Of a stretch of 49,640 nt of DNA, positions 32,711 through 40,525 are shown piece by piece; the first letter of the stretch is position 1; each line of letters starts with the position of its first letter. This DNA is from Candidatus Methylomirabilis sp. GTDB lineage: Bacteria > Methylomirabilota > Methylomirabilia > Methylomirabilales > Methylomirabilaceae. The stretch lies in the NCBI RefSeq assembly GCF_028716865.1, contig NZ_JAQUOY010000020.1:1-49640 (forward strand). The letters run 5' to 3'. Below the pieces are notes generated by a model that ran no database searches, was not told where the DNA came from, and saw only the letters and a program-made list of their open reading frames with translations. The position numbers and the translations under genes were made by a program.

Positions 32711-32908
32711 ATGGAAACGAAGCTGAAAATGGTCTACTGGAAGGGAGAAAAGTATTGGGTCGGTAAGCTAGTCGATCACCCAGAGATCATGACGCAGGGC
32801 GAAAACCTTCAGGAGTTGGAAGAGAATATCGTTGATGCATATCGGCTGATGGCTTTTGATGATATTCCGGCGGAACATGCGATTAAAGAAATTACCTTGG
32901 TCGTATGA
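32711..32908 (+). CDS. hicB: HicB-family antitoxin
   Basis: The 65-residue product starts METKLKMVYWKGEKYWVGKL and continues with VDHPEIMTQGENLQELEENI, the partial RNase-H-like HicB fold, followed by VDAYRLM. This fold neutralises HicA mRNA interferase. ATG 32711 is chosen because GAAGGGG lies just upstream; a start at 32678 is possible but lacks a site. It has no DNA-binding tail, so it is the short HicB type. The stop overlaps the hicA ATG (ATGA, 32905-32908). The order here is hicB before hicA. Confidence 0.85.
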   Translation: METKLKMVYWKGEKYWVGKLVDHPEIMTQGENLQELEENIVDAYRLMAFDDIPAEHAIKEITLVV

Positions 32909-33078
32909 AGCGGAAGGAACTGATCAAGAAACTCATGGCCGCTGGTTGTGTTTTTGTCCGTCCCGGCGCACGACATGACTTATATATGAACCCGAAGACC
33001 AACCGGAAGCAACCCGTGCCTCGGCATACGGAAATAGACGAGAACTTGGCCAGACACATATTGAAGATTTTGGAATGA
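32905..33078 (+). CDS. hicA: HicA-family mRNA interferase toxin
   Basis: A 57-residue frame starts at ATG 32905 within the hicB stop and reads MKRKELIKKLMAAGCVFVRP followed by GARHDLYMNPKTNRKQPVPR, then HTEIDENLARHILKILE. This is the complete dsRBD-like HicA toxin. The conserved His is in GARHDLYMNP (family GSxH). It would cleave mRNA when free of HicB. The small size is normal. A strong hairpin follows the stop. Confidence 0.87.
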   Translation: MKRKELIKKLMAAGCVFVRPGARHDLYMNPKTNRKQPVPRHTEIDENLARHILKILE

Positions 33079-33088
33079 TATCCCGCTT

Positions 33089-33119
33089 CAGTGCAGCGGC
33101 ACAGCTCGCCGCTGCACTG
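33089..33119. terminator. Hairpin after hicBA
   Basis: CAGTGCAGCGGC (33089-33100) pairs perfectly with GCCGCTGCACTG (33108-33119) over 12 bp with a 7-base loop. No T run follows on either strand, so a Rho-independent role is uncertain. It lies between the hicA stop and the convergent CBS gene. Confidence 0.45.
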
Positions 33120-33188
33120 GCAGATAATAACCTGCTTGACTCTACCGTTATACACACATCAGCGGCTACGCCCTCGCGCTGACCACCT

Positions 33189-33602
33189 TTACGAAGCCTC
33201 CTCCAGATCGATCAGGGCTCGGATCATGTCCGTCTCGGTGATAATGCCGACGACCTTCTCATCCTTTAATACCGGCAGCGCGCCAATCCGTCGGTTGAGG
33301 AGCAGGCGCGCCGCCTCGGCAATCGTGGTTTCCGGCGTCACGGCGATCACTTTCTTGGTCATGATCTCTTTCACTGTCAATTTATCCAGCAGGTAGTGAA
33401 CCTCGTAGATAGACAGGCTCGTGGCAGGAGAGGGCCTCATAAGCCGAAAGTCCCGATCGGTGACGATCCCTCGTAGCTTGCCGTTATCGGTCACGAGGAG
33501 ATGTCGAATACCCTTCTTCTTCATCATGTACAGCGCGGCGTTGGCCCGCTCCTCGAGACCGACCATGACCACTTTGGTTTGCATGTACCGTTTGACTAGC
33601 AT
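33189..33602 (-). CDS. CBS-domain pair protein
   Basis: The 137-residue protein consists of two tandem CBS domains, one around ALYMMKKKGIRHLLVTDNGK, and one around EAARLLLNRRIGALPVLKDE with VVGIITETDMIRAL. Such pairs bind adenine nucleotides as regulatory modules. ATG 33602 is chosen because AAAGGAG precedes it; an in-frame start at 33734 would overlap the decarboxylase gene. It is the last gene of the metabolic cluster on the minus strand. No effector domain is attached. Confidence 0.85.
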   Translation of the reverse strand: MLVKRYMQTKVVMVGLEERANAALYMMKKKGIRHLLVTDNGKLRGIVTDRDFRLMRPSPATSLSIYEVHYLLDKLTVKEIMTKKVIAVTPETTIAEAARLLLNRRIGALPVLKDEKVVGIITETDMIRALIDLEEAS

Positions 33603-33654
33603 GGGTTCTCCTTTGGCTTCATATACCCCTCCTTCGTGTTGGGTTCTCCATGAA

Positions 33655-35268
33655 TTACTTGTGTGCCAGGCGGCGAACAGCGGCACCAAGGCGCTGCATC
33701 GGAGCCGAGTAGACACCTGGAGGAATGATCGCATCGATCAGGATTGTGGCATTGACCTCCAGTGCCTCCGCCAGTGCCCGCCCGAGCTCCTCAGCCGTAC
33801 GGACGCGGAAGGCACGGGCCCCCAGGCTCTCTGCGAGTCGCACATAGTCGGGAGCCGGCAACTCATATGATTTGGCCGGCCCATTCAACGCGGCCAGCAT
33901 GCCGTGGCTCCGATTGTTAAAGAGGATCACAATGGCGTGCAGGTTCAGGCGCACGCATGTGACCAGGTCCAGGCCGGTCATGAGGAAGGCCCCATCGCCC
34001 ACAAGGGCCACGGGACGCCGACCCGGTGCGGCCAAGCCCGCGCCGACGGCTGCCGGTACGGCGAAGCCCATGCTGGAGTAGTAGCCCGGCCCCAGGAACA
34101 TGTCCGTCGCCAGGTCTACACTCGCGAAGAGCGCATCACCCACATCGGCGGTGTACAGGACCGGCTGGCCGGCCGCCACCCGATTGAGCACGGCAATGAT
34201 GGTATCGGGCGTCAGCGTCCCAGCCGTGGCCGATTGAGACGGTAGTGGCGGCGGAAGCGGCTCCATACGCTTCGGCGGCTCCGGTAGGGTCAGGAGCGCA
34301 TCCATCAGCTCCTCCAAACTCACATCCGGAAATCTGTGATAGCTGACAGTGACACCCTCATGGACCGCCGAAATGACCTTGCGCCGATCGAATCGAGCCG
34401 TAAACATGCCGGTGTTCACGTCGGTCATGAGGGCGCCAAGCATCAGGACACAGTCGGCCGTCTCCAGCACCTTGCGGGCTCTGGGCGATCCTATTTCGCC
34501 GAGGTAGTTGCCCACAAAGAGAGGATGCTGCTCCGGGAAGACCGCCTTACCGTCCAGGGATGTGGCTACCGGCAGTCCGTACTTCTCAGCAAGCGCAACG
34601 AGCTTGTCGTGGAGCCGAAAGCGGCGGATCTCAGCCCCTGCATAGATGGCCGGCAACTCGGCCACCCGGATACGGGCCAACACCTCGGCCAGGGCTTCGT
34701 TAGCAGCGCGCTCATCTCGAGGCCGGACATCCTGCTCACGTCTGGCGGGGACGGGTACATCCGCTCGAATCAGGTCCCGCGGGATCTCGATGTAGCCGGG
34801 GCGCTTCGTGCGGAGGATGCTGTCGATCACCCGGTCCACCTCGGTGACAGCATGGGCCGGGTCGTCGAGGGCCGCAGCGGCGCCGGTGACCTCGCGGTAG
34901 ACTCGCAACTGGCTGGCAAAAGTCTTGACCCGGTGATGCAGGAGGGCGTCGGGGTCTCGATGGGCGATCTCGGGCGCGCCGGAGAGGACGAGTACCGGCG
35001 ATCGCTCGGCGTAGGCCTGGGCGATGGCGTTCACCATGTTAAGGGCGCCCGCGCCGTAGGTCACTGCCGCCACACCCAGACCTTGGATGCGCGCATAGGC
35101 ATCCGCCGCATACCCCACGGACGGCTCATGGGTGAGGATCACCGGCTCGATCCCCGGCTCCTCCTCCAGGGCGCGGAAGAACGGCAGAAAGAAATCGCCC
35201 GGCAGGCCGAACACATGCCGTACTCCGACTTCCTTAAAACGCCCAAACAGATACCGACACAGCTCCAT
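33655..35268 (-). CDS. ThDP-dependent 2-keto acid decarboxylase-like enzyme
   Basis: The 537-residue protein has the three-domain fold of pyruvate decarboxylase/acetolactate synthase. The cofactor-activating Glu48 is in THEPSVGYAADAYAR, and HH at 111-112 (DALLHHRVKTF) matches the catalytic His pair of the pyruvate/indolepyruvate decarboxylase branch. The ThDP/Mg motif is GDGAFLMTGLDL to NN. Expected chemistry is non-oxidative decarboxylation of a 2-oxo acid. GGAAGG precedes ATG 35268. It sits 6 bases after the DUF71 gene and shares an operon with a PfkB kinase and cupin. The true substrate is unknown. Confidence 0.8.
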   Translation of the reverse strand: MELCRYLFGRFKEVGVRHVFGLPGDFFLPFFRALEEEPGIEPVILTHEPSVGYAADAYARIQGLGVAAVTYGAGALNMVNAIAQAYAERSPVLVLSGAPEIAHRDPDALLHHRVKTFASQLRVYREVTGAAAALDDPAHAVTEVDRVIDSILRTKRPGYIEIPRDLIRADVPVPARREQDVRPRDERAANEALAEVLARIRVAELPAIYAGAEIRRFRLHDKLVALAEKYGLPVATSLDGKAVFPEQHPLFVGNYLGEIGSPRARKVLETADCVLMLGALMTDVNTGMFTARFDRRKVISAVHEGVTVSYHRFPDVSLEELMDALLTLPEPPKRMEPLPPPLPSQSATAGTLTPDTIIAVLNRVAAGQPVLYTADVGDALFASVDLATDMFLGPGYYSSMGFAVPAAVGAGLAAPGRRPVALVGDGAFLMTGLDLVTCVRLNLHAIVILFNNRSHGMLAALNGPAKSYELPAPDYVRLAESLGARAFRVRTAEELGRALAEALEVNATILIDAIIPPGVYSAPMQRLGAAVRRLAHK

Positions 35269-35274
35269 GCCTTC

Positions 35275-35976
35275 CTACCGTCCACCTGTCCCATCGCCGT
35301 CGGTTCCTGGCAGCAGGTCAGCGAAGACGAAACCGTCGCGGGTGACAACCTCGCCGAGGCTTACCGGAATGGAATGGGCGAACATCGGTCCGGCGCAGGC
35401 GAAGGTGTGAAACTCCCCCCGCTCGCCGCAGGGATCCACCTCATCAGGCAATTCATCCAACAGGATGCCATCAAACAGGCGTCCTGCATACGACGGAGAG
35501 AGTCTCTTCGGATCGATGCACGTGATCCGAGCCTTGAGGCCGGCGCCCACCATCTCGTAGGCAAGCGTGCGCGTTGGCCTGCCCCATAGCGGAAACAGCG
35601 GCGTAAGTCCGGTGCCTTGCATCCGACTCTCGCGATACTGCCGAACGTCCTCGAGAAAGAGGTCACCGAAGGCGACATGCGTAATCGTAAGCTGGGTACG
35701 GACCTCGGCCAGGGCTCGGCCCATCGCCTCCTCATAGGCCGCATTGGAGCAGGGCCAGGGCAGCGGCACATTGATGAGCGGAAGACCGGCGGCCCGTGCC
35801 TGCGCCTCGACCAGCCCTCGCCGTACCGCGTGCATGGCCACCCGGTCGAACACCTCGTTGAAGGTGGTGAGCAGCCCCACCACCTCCACCTCACCCGCCT
35901 GCCGCAGGACCTGGAGCGTCCAGGCCGAGTCCTTCCCGCTGCTCCAGGCGACGAGCGCCCGTGGACGGTTCGTCAT
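35275..35976 (-). CDS. DUF71/Dph6-like ATP-pyrophosphatase
   Basis: The PP-loop motif VAWSSGKDSAWTL near the N-terminus identifies an ATP-pyrophosphatase of the Dph6 (diphthine-ammonia ligase) family. Further family blocks are HVAFGDLFLEDVRQYRE and MVGAGLKARITCIDP. Such enzymes adenylate a carboxylate for amide formation; diphthamide is absent from bacteria, so the substrate must differ. ATG 35976 gives the normal N-terminus (233 residues). A TTG at 36030 with AAAGGAG upstream is an alternative that adds 18 residues. It lies between the PfkB kinase and the decarboxylase, so the three probably share one pathway. Confidence 0.82.
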   Translation of the reverse strand: MTNRPRALVAWSSGKDSAWTLQVLRQAGEVEVVGLLTTFNEVFDRVAMHAVRRGLVEAQARAAGLPLINVPLPWPCSNAAYEEAMGRALAEVRTQLTITHVAFGDLFLEDVRQYRESRMQGTGLTPLFPLWGRPTRTLAYEMVGAGLKARITCIDPKRLSPSYAGRLFDGILLDELPDEVDPCGERGEFHTFACAGPMFAHSIPVSLGEVVTRDGFVFADLLPGTDGDGTGGR

Positions 35977-36034
35977 CACGGAGCCCCGCCTTACGTCTGG
36001 TGCCGACATATACATTCGATCGGCGGTCAAGGCT

Positions 36035-36910
36035 CTAGCGCTCCTTTTCCCCTAGCCCTTCAAGGCCGATCTGGCCGCACTTCTTGCCAGCCAGGCGGCA
36101 GGCGAGCGACAGGGCGTCAGCCAGTCCCCGACCCCTGACGTAGGCATCGATCAGCCCGGCGTTAAAGGTATCGCCGGCCCCCAGCGTGTCTTTCACTTCA
36201 ACGGGAGAGAAGGCAGGACTGTGGTAGATCGCTCCCCGCCGGTCGAGGCCGTAGGCGCCCTCCTTACCCCATGTGACGATCAGGTCGGCCTGCGGCGCCT
36301 GCTCCCGTATCTTGAACAGCAAGGCGTGGGGCGCATCGAATCCCAGATAGTTGGCATAGACACGTGAGAAAACCAGCATCTTCACGTCCGCAAACACTGC
36401 CTCGATTCCTGGGCGCGGCTTCTCCACCTCGACTGAGCATAGGAGGTCCGGGCGGGTCTCGCGGAGGCGGCGAACCATACGGGCCGTTTCCGGACCGTCT
36501 CGACCCTCGAAGTGGACCCAGTCAAACGGCGTCAGATCAATTCGCTTGAACTCGGCATCTCCGTACTCAGGCAGGTCTCGAAAGTGCACGATGGTACGCG
36601 TGCCCCCTTCGAGACTCACCAGGACGCATGAGATTGGCGGTCGGCCGGCGACGCGGCGGCAGGCGGTGAGGTCGATTCTATGCCCAGCCAAGCGCTCAAG
36701 GATCGGGGTAGCCTCCTGGCCATCCGCCAGCACACCACCAAAGGCGCACATGTGACCCAGTTGGCTGAGGACAACCAGGGTATTGGCAGCGTTACCACCA
36801 AGGCTGGGGCGAAGCCCCCTGGCGCGAAGCTCGGCGTCCTCATCGGGGTAGTGCGTGAGGGTGAAGATGAGGTCAAGCGTCGCAGTACCGATGGCCAAGA
36901 TCCGCGCCAT
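36035..36910 (-). CDS. PfkB-family sugar kinase, ketohexokinase-like
   Basis: The 291-residue ribokinase-fold protein has the N-terminal GGNAANTLVVLSQLG motif and the catalytic/anion-hole motif DTLGAGDTFNAGL with its Asp base. The early segment (YPDEDAELRARGLRPSLGGN) and YANYLGFD resemble ketohexokinase (fructokinase) rather than 6-phosphofructokinases, so a ketose or similar sugar is likely. ATG 36910 follows AGGGGG. It is the second gene of the cluster, downstream of a cupin and an inverted repeat, and its stop lies within a few bases of the DUF71 gene. Confidence 0.8.
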   Translation of the reverse strand: MARILAIGTATLDLIFTLTHYPDEDAELRARGLRPSLGGNAANTLVVLSQLGHMCAFGGVLADGQEATPILERLAGHRIDLTACRRVAGRPPISCVLVSLEGGTRTIVHFRDLPEYGDAEFKRIDLTPFDWVHFEGRDGPETARMVRRLRETRPDLLCSVEVEKPRPGIEAVFADVKMLVFSRVYANYLGFDAPHALLFKIREQAPQADLIVTWGKEGAYGLDRRGAIYHSPAFSPVEVKDTLGAGDTFNAGLIDAYVRGRGLADALSLACRLAGKKCGQIGLEGLGEKER

Positions 36911-36927
36911 ACCGGTTCCCCCTTGAT

Positions 36928-37014
36928 GTGCTTCGACGGGCTCAGCACGAACGGGAAAACGTTAATCTTCTCAATGCCCATACCGTTCGCCCTGAGCATG
37001 TCGAAGGGTGAACG
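36928..37014. repeat. Inverted pair of the CTGAGC-GTCGAAG repeat family
   Basis: GTGCTTCGACGGGCTCAGCA plus CGAACGGG (36928-36955) and CCGTTCGCCCTGAGCATG plus TCGAAGGGTGAACGG (36983-37015) are the same repeat in opposite directions, about 27 bases apart. The core CTGAGC...GTCGAAG is a widespread dispersed bacterial repeat. A third copy lies in frame inside mfd (48841-48870). Between the cupin and kinase genes it could form a transcript hairpin. Confidence 0.8.
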
Positions 37015-37039
37015 GGGGATTGCAGGATAGGCTCCCGGC

Positions 37040-37312
37040 TCAGTCAAACTGGTAATGCTTTTTGATGGGGCGGAGGATGTCCCAGGTACAGGCCATCCCG
37101 ACGGGAAAGGTGACGAGATCCCCCTTGCCGATCCGGACCGGCTCCCCGCCCTCTGGCGTGACGATCACCTCCCCCTCCAGGACATAACAGGTCTCCGTAC
37201 TATCGTAGCTCCAGGGAAAGGTCGAGACCTCTTTACTCCAAGTTGGCCAAGTCGTGATCCTGAGCGCCGTGAGTCGCTCCGGAGAAGGGTTGCGCTCTAC
37301 CTGAATCTTCAT
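37040..37312 (-). CDS. Small cupin protein
   Basis: The 90-residue single-cupin-fold protein has the strand pattern TCYVLEGEVIVTPEGGEPVR and KGDLVTFPVGMACTWDI, and begins MKIQVERNPSPERLTALRIT. It resembles the cupin_3 (DUF861) group that includes EutQ- and ureidoglycine-hydrolase-like proteins. Metal-binding histidines of typical cupins are mostly absent, so it may bind or isomerise a sugar-like ligand without metal. GGAGGGCGGACAG precedes the ATG at 37312. It is the first gene of the metabolic cluster. Confidence 0.78.
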   Translation of the reverse strand: MKIQVERNPSPERLTALRITTWPTWSKEVSTFPWSYDSTETCYVLEGEVIVTPEGGEPVRIGKGDLVTFPVGMACTWDILRPIKKHYQFD

Positions 37313-37490
37313 CTGTCCGCCCTCCTTTCGTTTCAGTATGTCCCCTCAGCCAATGGCCGCATGGTAAGCTGCCCTTGACGTACCGGTCAAGCCGAAACTG
37401 GGACCTGAAGACGTGTGATGATCTGCCCTTTCGGACAACCATTGGAAACAATCGAGTGCTCTGTTATGATTCATATGAAAGGGAGAAGCT

Positions 37491-37730
37491 ATGCCAACCC
37501 CTGAGGAACTCAAGGAAGAGGACAGGAAGATACGGCAACTTCGGCTCGTGGTCAACCTCACAATGAGCACGATCAGCCAGACGACACTGTCGTTGGAGGA
37601 GGCCTCCAAGATGGTCGTCGCCACGAGGGAGTTGGCGCTGCGCCTCTTTCCCGGCAAGGAGCTGGCCTTCGATCTAATCTATCAGCCCCGCTTCCGGAGG
37701 CTCCTGGCTGAACGGTTCCGCCTCCATTGA
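37491..37730 (+). CDS. Small conserved-looking protein of unknown function
   Basis: The 79-residue product is largely helical and charged: MPTPEELKEEDRKIRQLRLV is followed by VNLTMSTISQTTLSLEEASK and an Arg/Leu-rich tail ending RRLLAERFRLH. GGGAGAAGCT precedes the ATG at 37491. I do not recognise the family and see no signal peptide or catalytic motif. It stands 31 bases before nfo on the same strand and may share its transcript. Confidence 0.7.
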   Translation: MPTPEELKEEDRKIRQLRLVVNLTMSTISQTTLSLEEASKMVVATRELALRLFPGKELAFDLIYQPRFRRLLAERFRLH

Positions 37731-37761
37731 GGTTGGGATCTCCTCGGCATCCTCACTAAGA

Positions 37762-38661
37762 ATGACGCAGAAATCGCAGCAGATCGCTAAGACCGACCTG
37801 CTCCTCGGCGCCCATATGTCGATCGCGGGCGGAGTCGATCTGGCGCCGCTGAGGGGCCAACAGGTCGGCTGTCGAACTATCCAGCTTTTTACCAAGAGCA
37901 GCAACCAGTGGCGGGCCAGGTCTCTGCCTTCTGACGAGATCGACCGATTTCGCGCCAATCTTCAGGCTGCCGCAATTGTTCCTGCCGTAGCCCACGGCGC
38001 CTACCTGATCAATCTGGCCTCGACCGATCCTGCGTTGTATCAGCGGTCGATGGCAGCCTGCCTGGAGGAGCTTGAGCGGGCCGAAGCGCTCGGCATCCCC
38101 TATCTGGTGATCCATCCAGGATCTCACATGGGAGCCGGAGAGGAGGCGGGATTACGACAGGTGGCGAACAGTCTCCGAGAGCTTCTGAAGCGAACGAATG
38201 GCTGTCGGGTCCAGGTGGTTCTCGAGACGACCGCCGGCCAGGGAACCGCTCTGGGGCATCGCTTCGAGCAGATCGCGCTGCTCTTGGATCAGATCGGACT
38301 GCCGGAGCGAACCGGCGTCTGCCTGGATACCTGCCATCTGTTTGCCGCCGGCTACGACATCCGGACCCTTGACGATTATCACGGCGTCCTCCGCGTATTC
38401 GATCAGGTTGTGGGCATCCCCTCCCTCAAGGTCATTCACGTCAACGACTGCAAAAAGGAACTGGGGTGCCGCGTGGACCGCCACGAGCACATCGGCAAAG
38501 GGACGATTGGCATCGAGGCGTTCCGTTGCCTGGTCACTGATCTCCGCCTATATGGAATCCCGATGATTATCGAAACCCCGAAGGACGGCGACTTCATGAA
38601 AGCCGATCGCCGGAATCTGAAGATCCTCCGAGGTCTTGTGAAGGAGCAGCGAACCGCGTGA
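37762..38661 (+). CDS. nfo: Endonuclease IV (AP endonuclease)
   Basis: The 299-residue TIM-barrel protein cuts DNA at abasic sites. Zinc-ligand segments are visible: GAHMSIAGG (N-terminal), HGAYLINLAS, VIHPGSHMGAG, LETTAGQG, CLDTCHLFAAGYD, VIHVNDCKKELGCRVDRHEHIGKG and IETPKDG, all in the canonical order. It would repair abasic sites left by the glycosylase family encoded earlier in the window. It lies immediately downstream of the 79-residue unknown gene. Confidence 0.95.
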   Translation: MTQKSQQIAKTDLLLGAHMSIAGGVDLAPLRGQQVGCRTIQLFTKSSNQWRARSLPSDEIDRFRANLQAAAIVPAVAHGAYLINLASTDPALYQRSMAACLEELERAEALGIPYLVIHPGSHMGAGEEAGLRQVANSLRELLKRTNGCRVQVVLETTAGQGTALGHRFEQIALLLDQIGLPERTGVCLDTCHLFAAGYDIRTLDDYHGVLRVFDQVVGIPSLKVIHVNDCKKELGCRVDRHEHIGKGTIGIEAFRCLVTDLRLYGIPMIIETPKDGDFMKADRRNLKILRGLVKEQRTA

Positions 38662-38843
38662 TAGCTTGCCGTGTAACCTCATTAATCGCTCCGCGCTTAC
38701 CCGGGAAGGTTTTTAGTTGCATTGATTCTGAAAAGGGGTTAACGTGAAGCCGCAAGGAGAGGTGAGAATAGCTCCGCGCCTGTGATCCTGCCGCAGGCCA
38801 GCGGGATAGAAGATATAAGGAGGTCAATCAGGGCTGTTTCGCT
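38662..38843 (+). other. Structured-looking leader region upstream of ftsE
   Basis: The 182-base gap contains no gene. GCTCCGCGC occurs twice (38689-38697 and 38771-38779), GGAG...CTCC can form a stem within it, and GCCTG pairs with CAGGC just after the second copy. AAGGAGGT (38818-38825) is 18 bases before the ftsE ATG, too far to be its normal ribosome site. I could not match it to a named riboswitch. Confidence 0.3.
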
Positions 38844-39551
38844 ATGATCCAGATGTTCCAGGTGTACAAGACGTTTGGAAAAGATCTGGAGGCCTTGGTC
38901 GATATCAATCTTCATATTCACAAGGGGGAGATGGTCTTCCTGGCTGGCCCCAACGGTGCCGGGAAAAGTACGCTACTCCGTTTGATCTTCCGCGACGAGC
39001 TTCCCACCTCTGGTCAGATCCTGGTCAATGGCCGCAACATCGTCCGCATGAAACCGAGGGCAGTCCCGTATCTGAGGCGGACTCTGGGGATCGTCTTTCA
39101 GGATTTCGCGCTCCTTCGCGACCGGACTATCGAGGAGAACCTTGCCCTGGTGGCCAGGGTGGTCGGTATGACGACGATACAGGTGCAGCGCAAGATCGCG
39201 CAACTGCTGAAACTGGTTGGGCTGTCTCACAAGGCACAAATGATGCCGTACAAGCTGTCGAGCGGCGAGCAGCAGCGAGCGGCGATGGCGAGGGCGCTGA
39301 TGAATGATCCTCTCATCCTCTTGGCCGACGAGCCGACCGGGAACCTGGATGCTGAGCTGGCCGCAGACGTCATACGACTTCTTGTTGAGATTAACGTGCA
39401 GGGGACTACCGTCTTGGTGGCCACTCACAATCCCAAACTGGCAGAGGAGGCGGGCTGCCGAACAGTGTTCCTCAAACAAGGAAGGATCGTTGAGGAATGG
39501 CAGCGAGTGGACCGGCCGATAAGCTTGCCTCAACAGAAGGGGCTGGGGTAA
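38844..39551 (+). CDS. ftsE: Cell-division ABC ATPase FtsE
   Basis: The 235-residue ATPase partners FtsX at the septum and controls murein hydrolases. Walker A GPNGAGKST (35-43), signature LSSGEQQRAAMARAL and Walker B LILLADEPTGNLD are intact. It starts MIQMFQVYKTFGKD, typical of FtsE. The strong AAGGAGGT lies unusually far upstream, so initiation may depend on leader folding or a weaker site. It is followed by ftsX, envC and ctpA, consistent with a division operon. Confidence 0.95.
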   Translation: MIQMFQVYKTFGKDLEALVDINLHIHKGEMVFLAGPNGAGKSTLLRLIFRDELPTSGQILVNGRNIVRMKPRAVPYLRRTLGIVFQDFALLRDRTIEENLALVARVVGMTTIQVQRKIAQLLKLVGLSHKAQMMPYKLSSGEQQRAAMARALMNDPLILLADEPTGNLDAELAADVIRLLVEINVQGTTVLVATHNPKLAEEAGCRTVFLKQGRIVEEWQRVDRPISLPQQKGLG

Positions 39552-39605
39552 AAGGCCTCGGGCTCAGGCGGGCCTCTCCCGTCCGGCGCACGGCGCATCC
39601 GACGA

Positions 39606-40502
39606 ATGGTTGAGAAGCTAAAACAGCTGTTGGCCCATGCCCTGATCAACCTGGTTCGCGCTGGGTGGGGTGGGCTGGCGTCGATTACCAGCATCGCGAT
39701 GTCGTTTCTCATCATTGGCATCTTTCTCCTGTTAGTCCAGCATTTTAATGCGCTTGTTGCCGAGTGGAAGGAACAACTCCAGGTCTCTGTCTTTCTGGAT
39801 GACCGGATTACCCCGATGCAGCTAGAGATGCTCAGGCGTCGGATCGAGAACGAGGCAGCCGTCAAGGCCTTCACGTTCACAACGAAGGAAGAAGCGCTGG
39901 CCAACTTCCGCCGCGAACTCAAGGGGCAGGAGAGCCTCCTCGAGGGTCTGGGTGATAATCCGCTCCCCGCTTCGTTCCAGCTCAAGATCCGCGGAGGGTA
40001 TCAAAGCCCGGAAGTCCTCAAAGGGCTCAGTGCGTTCCTGAGCCGCCTTGAGGGCGTGGAGGATATCCAGTACGGGCAGGAATGGGTCGAGCGCATTTCC
40101 CACGCTGCACGACTTATCAGGCTGCTCGGCATCATCATCGGTGCGGCGCTGACGCTAGGATCGGCCATGATCGTCTCGAATACTATTCGGCTCGCAGTCT
40201 ACGCCCGTGCGCAAGAGATTGAGATCATGCGGCTGGTAGGCGCCACCAAGGCATACATCCGCGCCCCCTTCCTGGTGGAGGGAATGCTCCAGGGCAGCCT
40301 TGGCGCCGGCCTCGCCTTGGGTGTGCTGTTTGCGGCCTACCGATTCGTCGCGCCGACCTTCAACTTGGCCTCCCCGCTCTTCCCGACGGCGGCTGGCCCA
40401 GGATTCTTGGAATCGTCGATGATGGCAGGTCTGGTAGGCGGGGGCGCAGCGATCGGGGCCCTGGGCAGTTTGATCGCGGTCAGTCGCTTCCTCAAGGTGT
40501 AG
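39606..40502 (+). CDS. ftsX: Cell-division membrane protein FtsX
   Basis: The 298-residue protein has an N-terminal membrane helix (IAMSFLIIGIFLLLVQHF), an extracytoplasmic domain containing VSVFLDDRITPMQLEML, and three further C-terminal helices with the FtsX motif VYARAQEIEIMRLVGATKAYIRAPF. FtsX transmits FtsE ATPase activity to EnvC outside the membrane. It lies 54 bases after ftsE; ATG 39606 has little ribosome site, so translation may be coupled to ftsE. Confidence 0.94.
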   Translation: MVEKLKQLLAHALINLVRAGWGGLASITSIAMSFLIIGIFLLLVQHFNALVAEWKEQLQVSVFLDDRITPMQLEMLRRRIENEAAVKAFTFTTKEEALANFRRELKGQESLLEGLGDNPLPASFQLKIRGGYQSPEVLKGLSAFLSRLEGVEDIQYGQEWVERISHAARLIRLLGIIIGAALTLGSAMIVSNTIRLAVYARAQEIEIMRLVGATKAYIRAPFLVEGMLQGSLGAGLALGVLFAAYRFVAPTFNLASPLFPTAAGPGFLESSMMAGLVGGGAAIGALGSLIAVSRFLKV

Positions 40503-40525
40503 CCGGCAGTCAGCAGAAGGGAGCA

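Noticed and set aside
34336-35589. A 417-codon open frame on the plus strand
   Set aside because: It lies antisense to the decarboxylase and DUF71 genes, both with clear motifs; long antisense frames are expected at this base composition and its residues show no family pattern.
38662-38843. A cobalamin or cyclic-di-AMP riboswitch before ftsE
   Set aside because: I compared the remembered consensus boxes and found no convincing match; only general stem potential remains.
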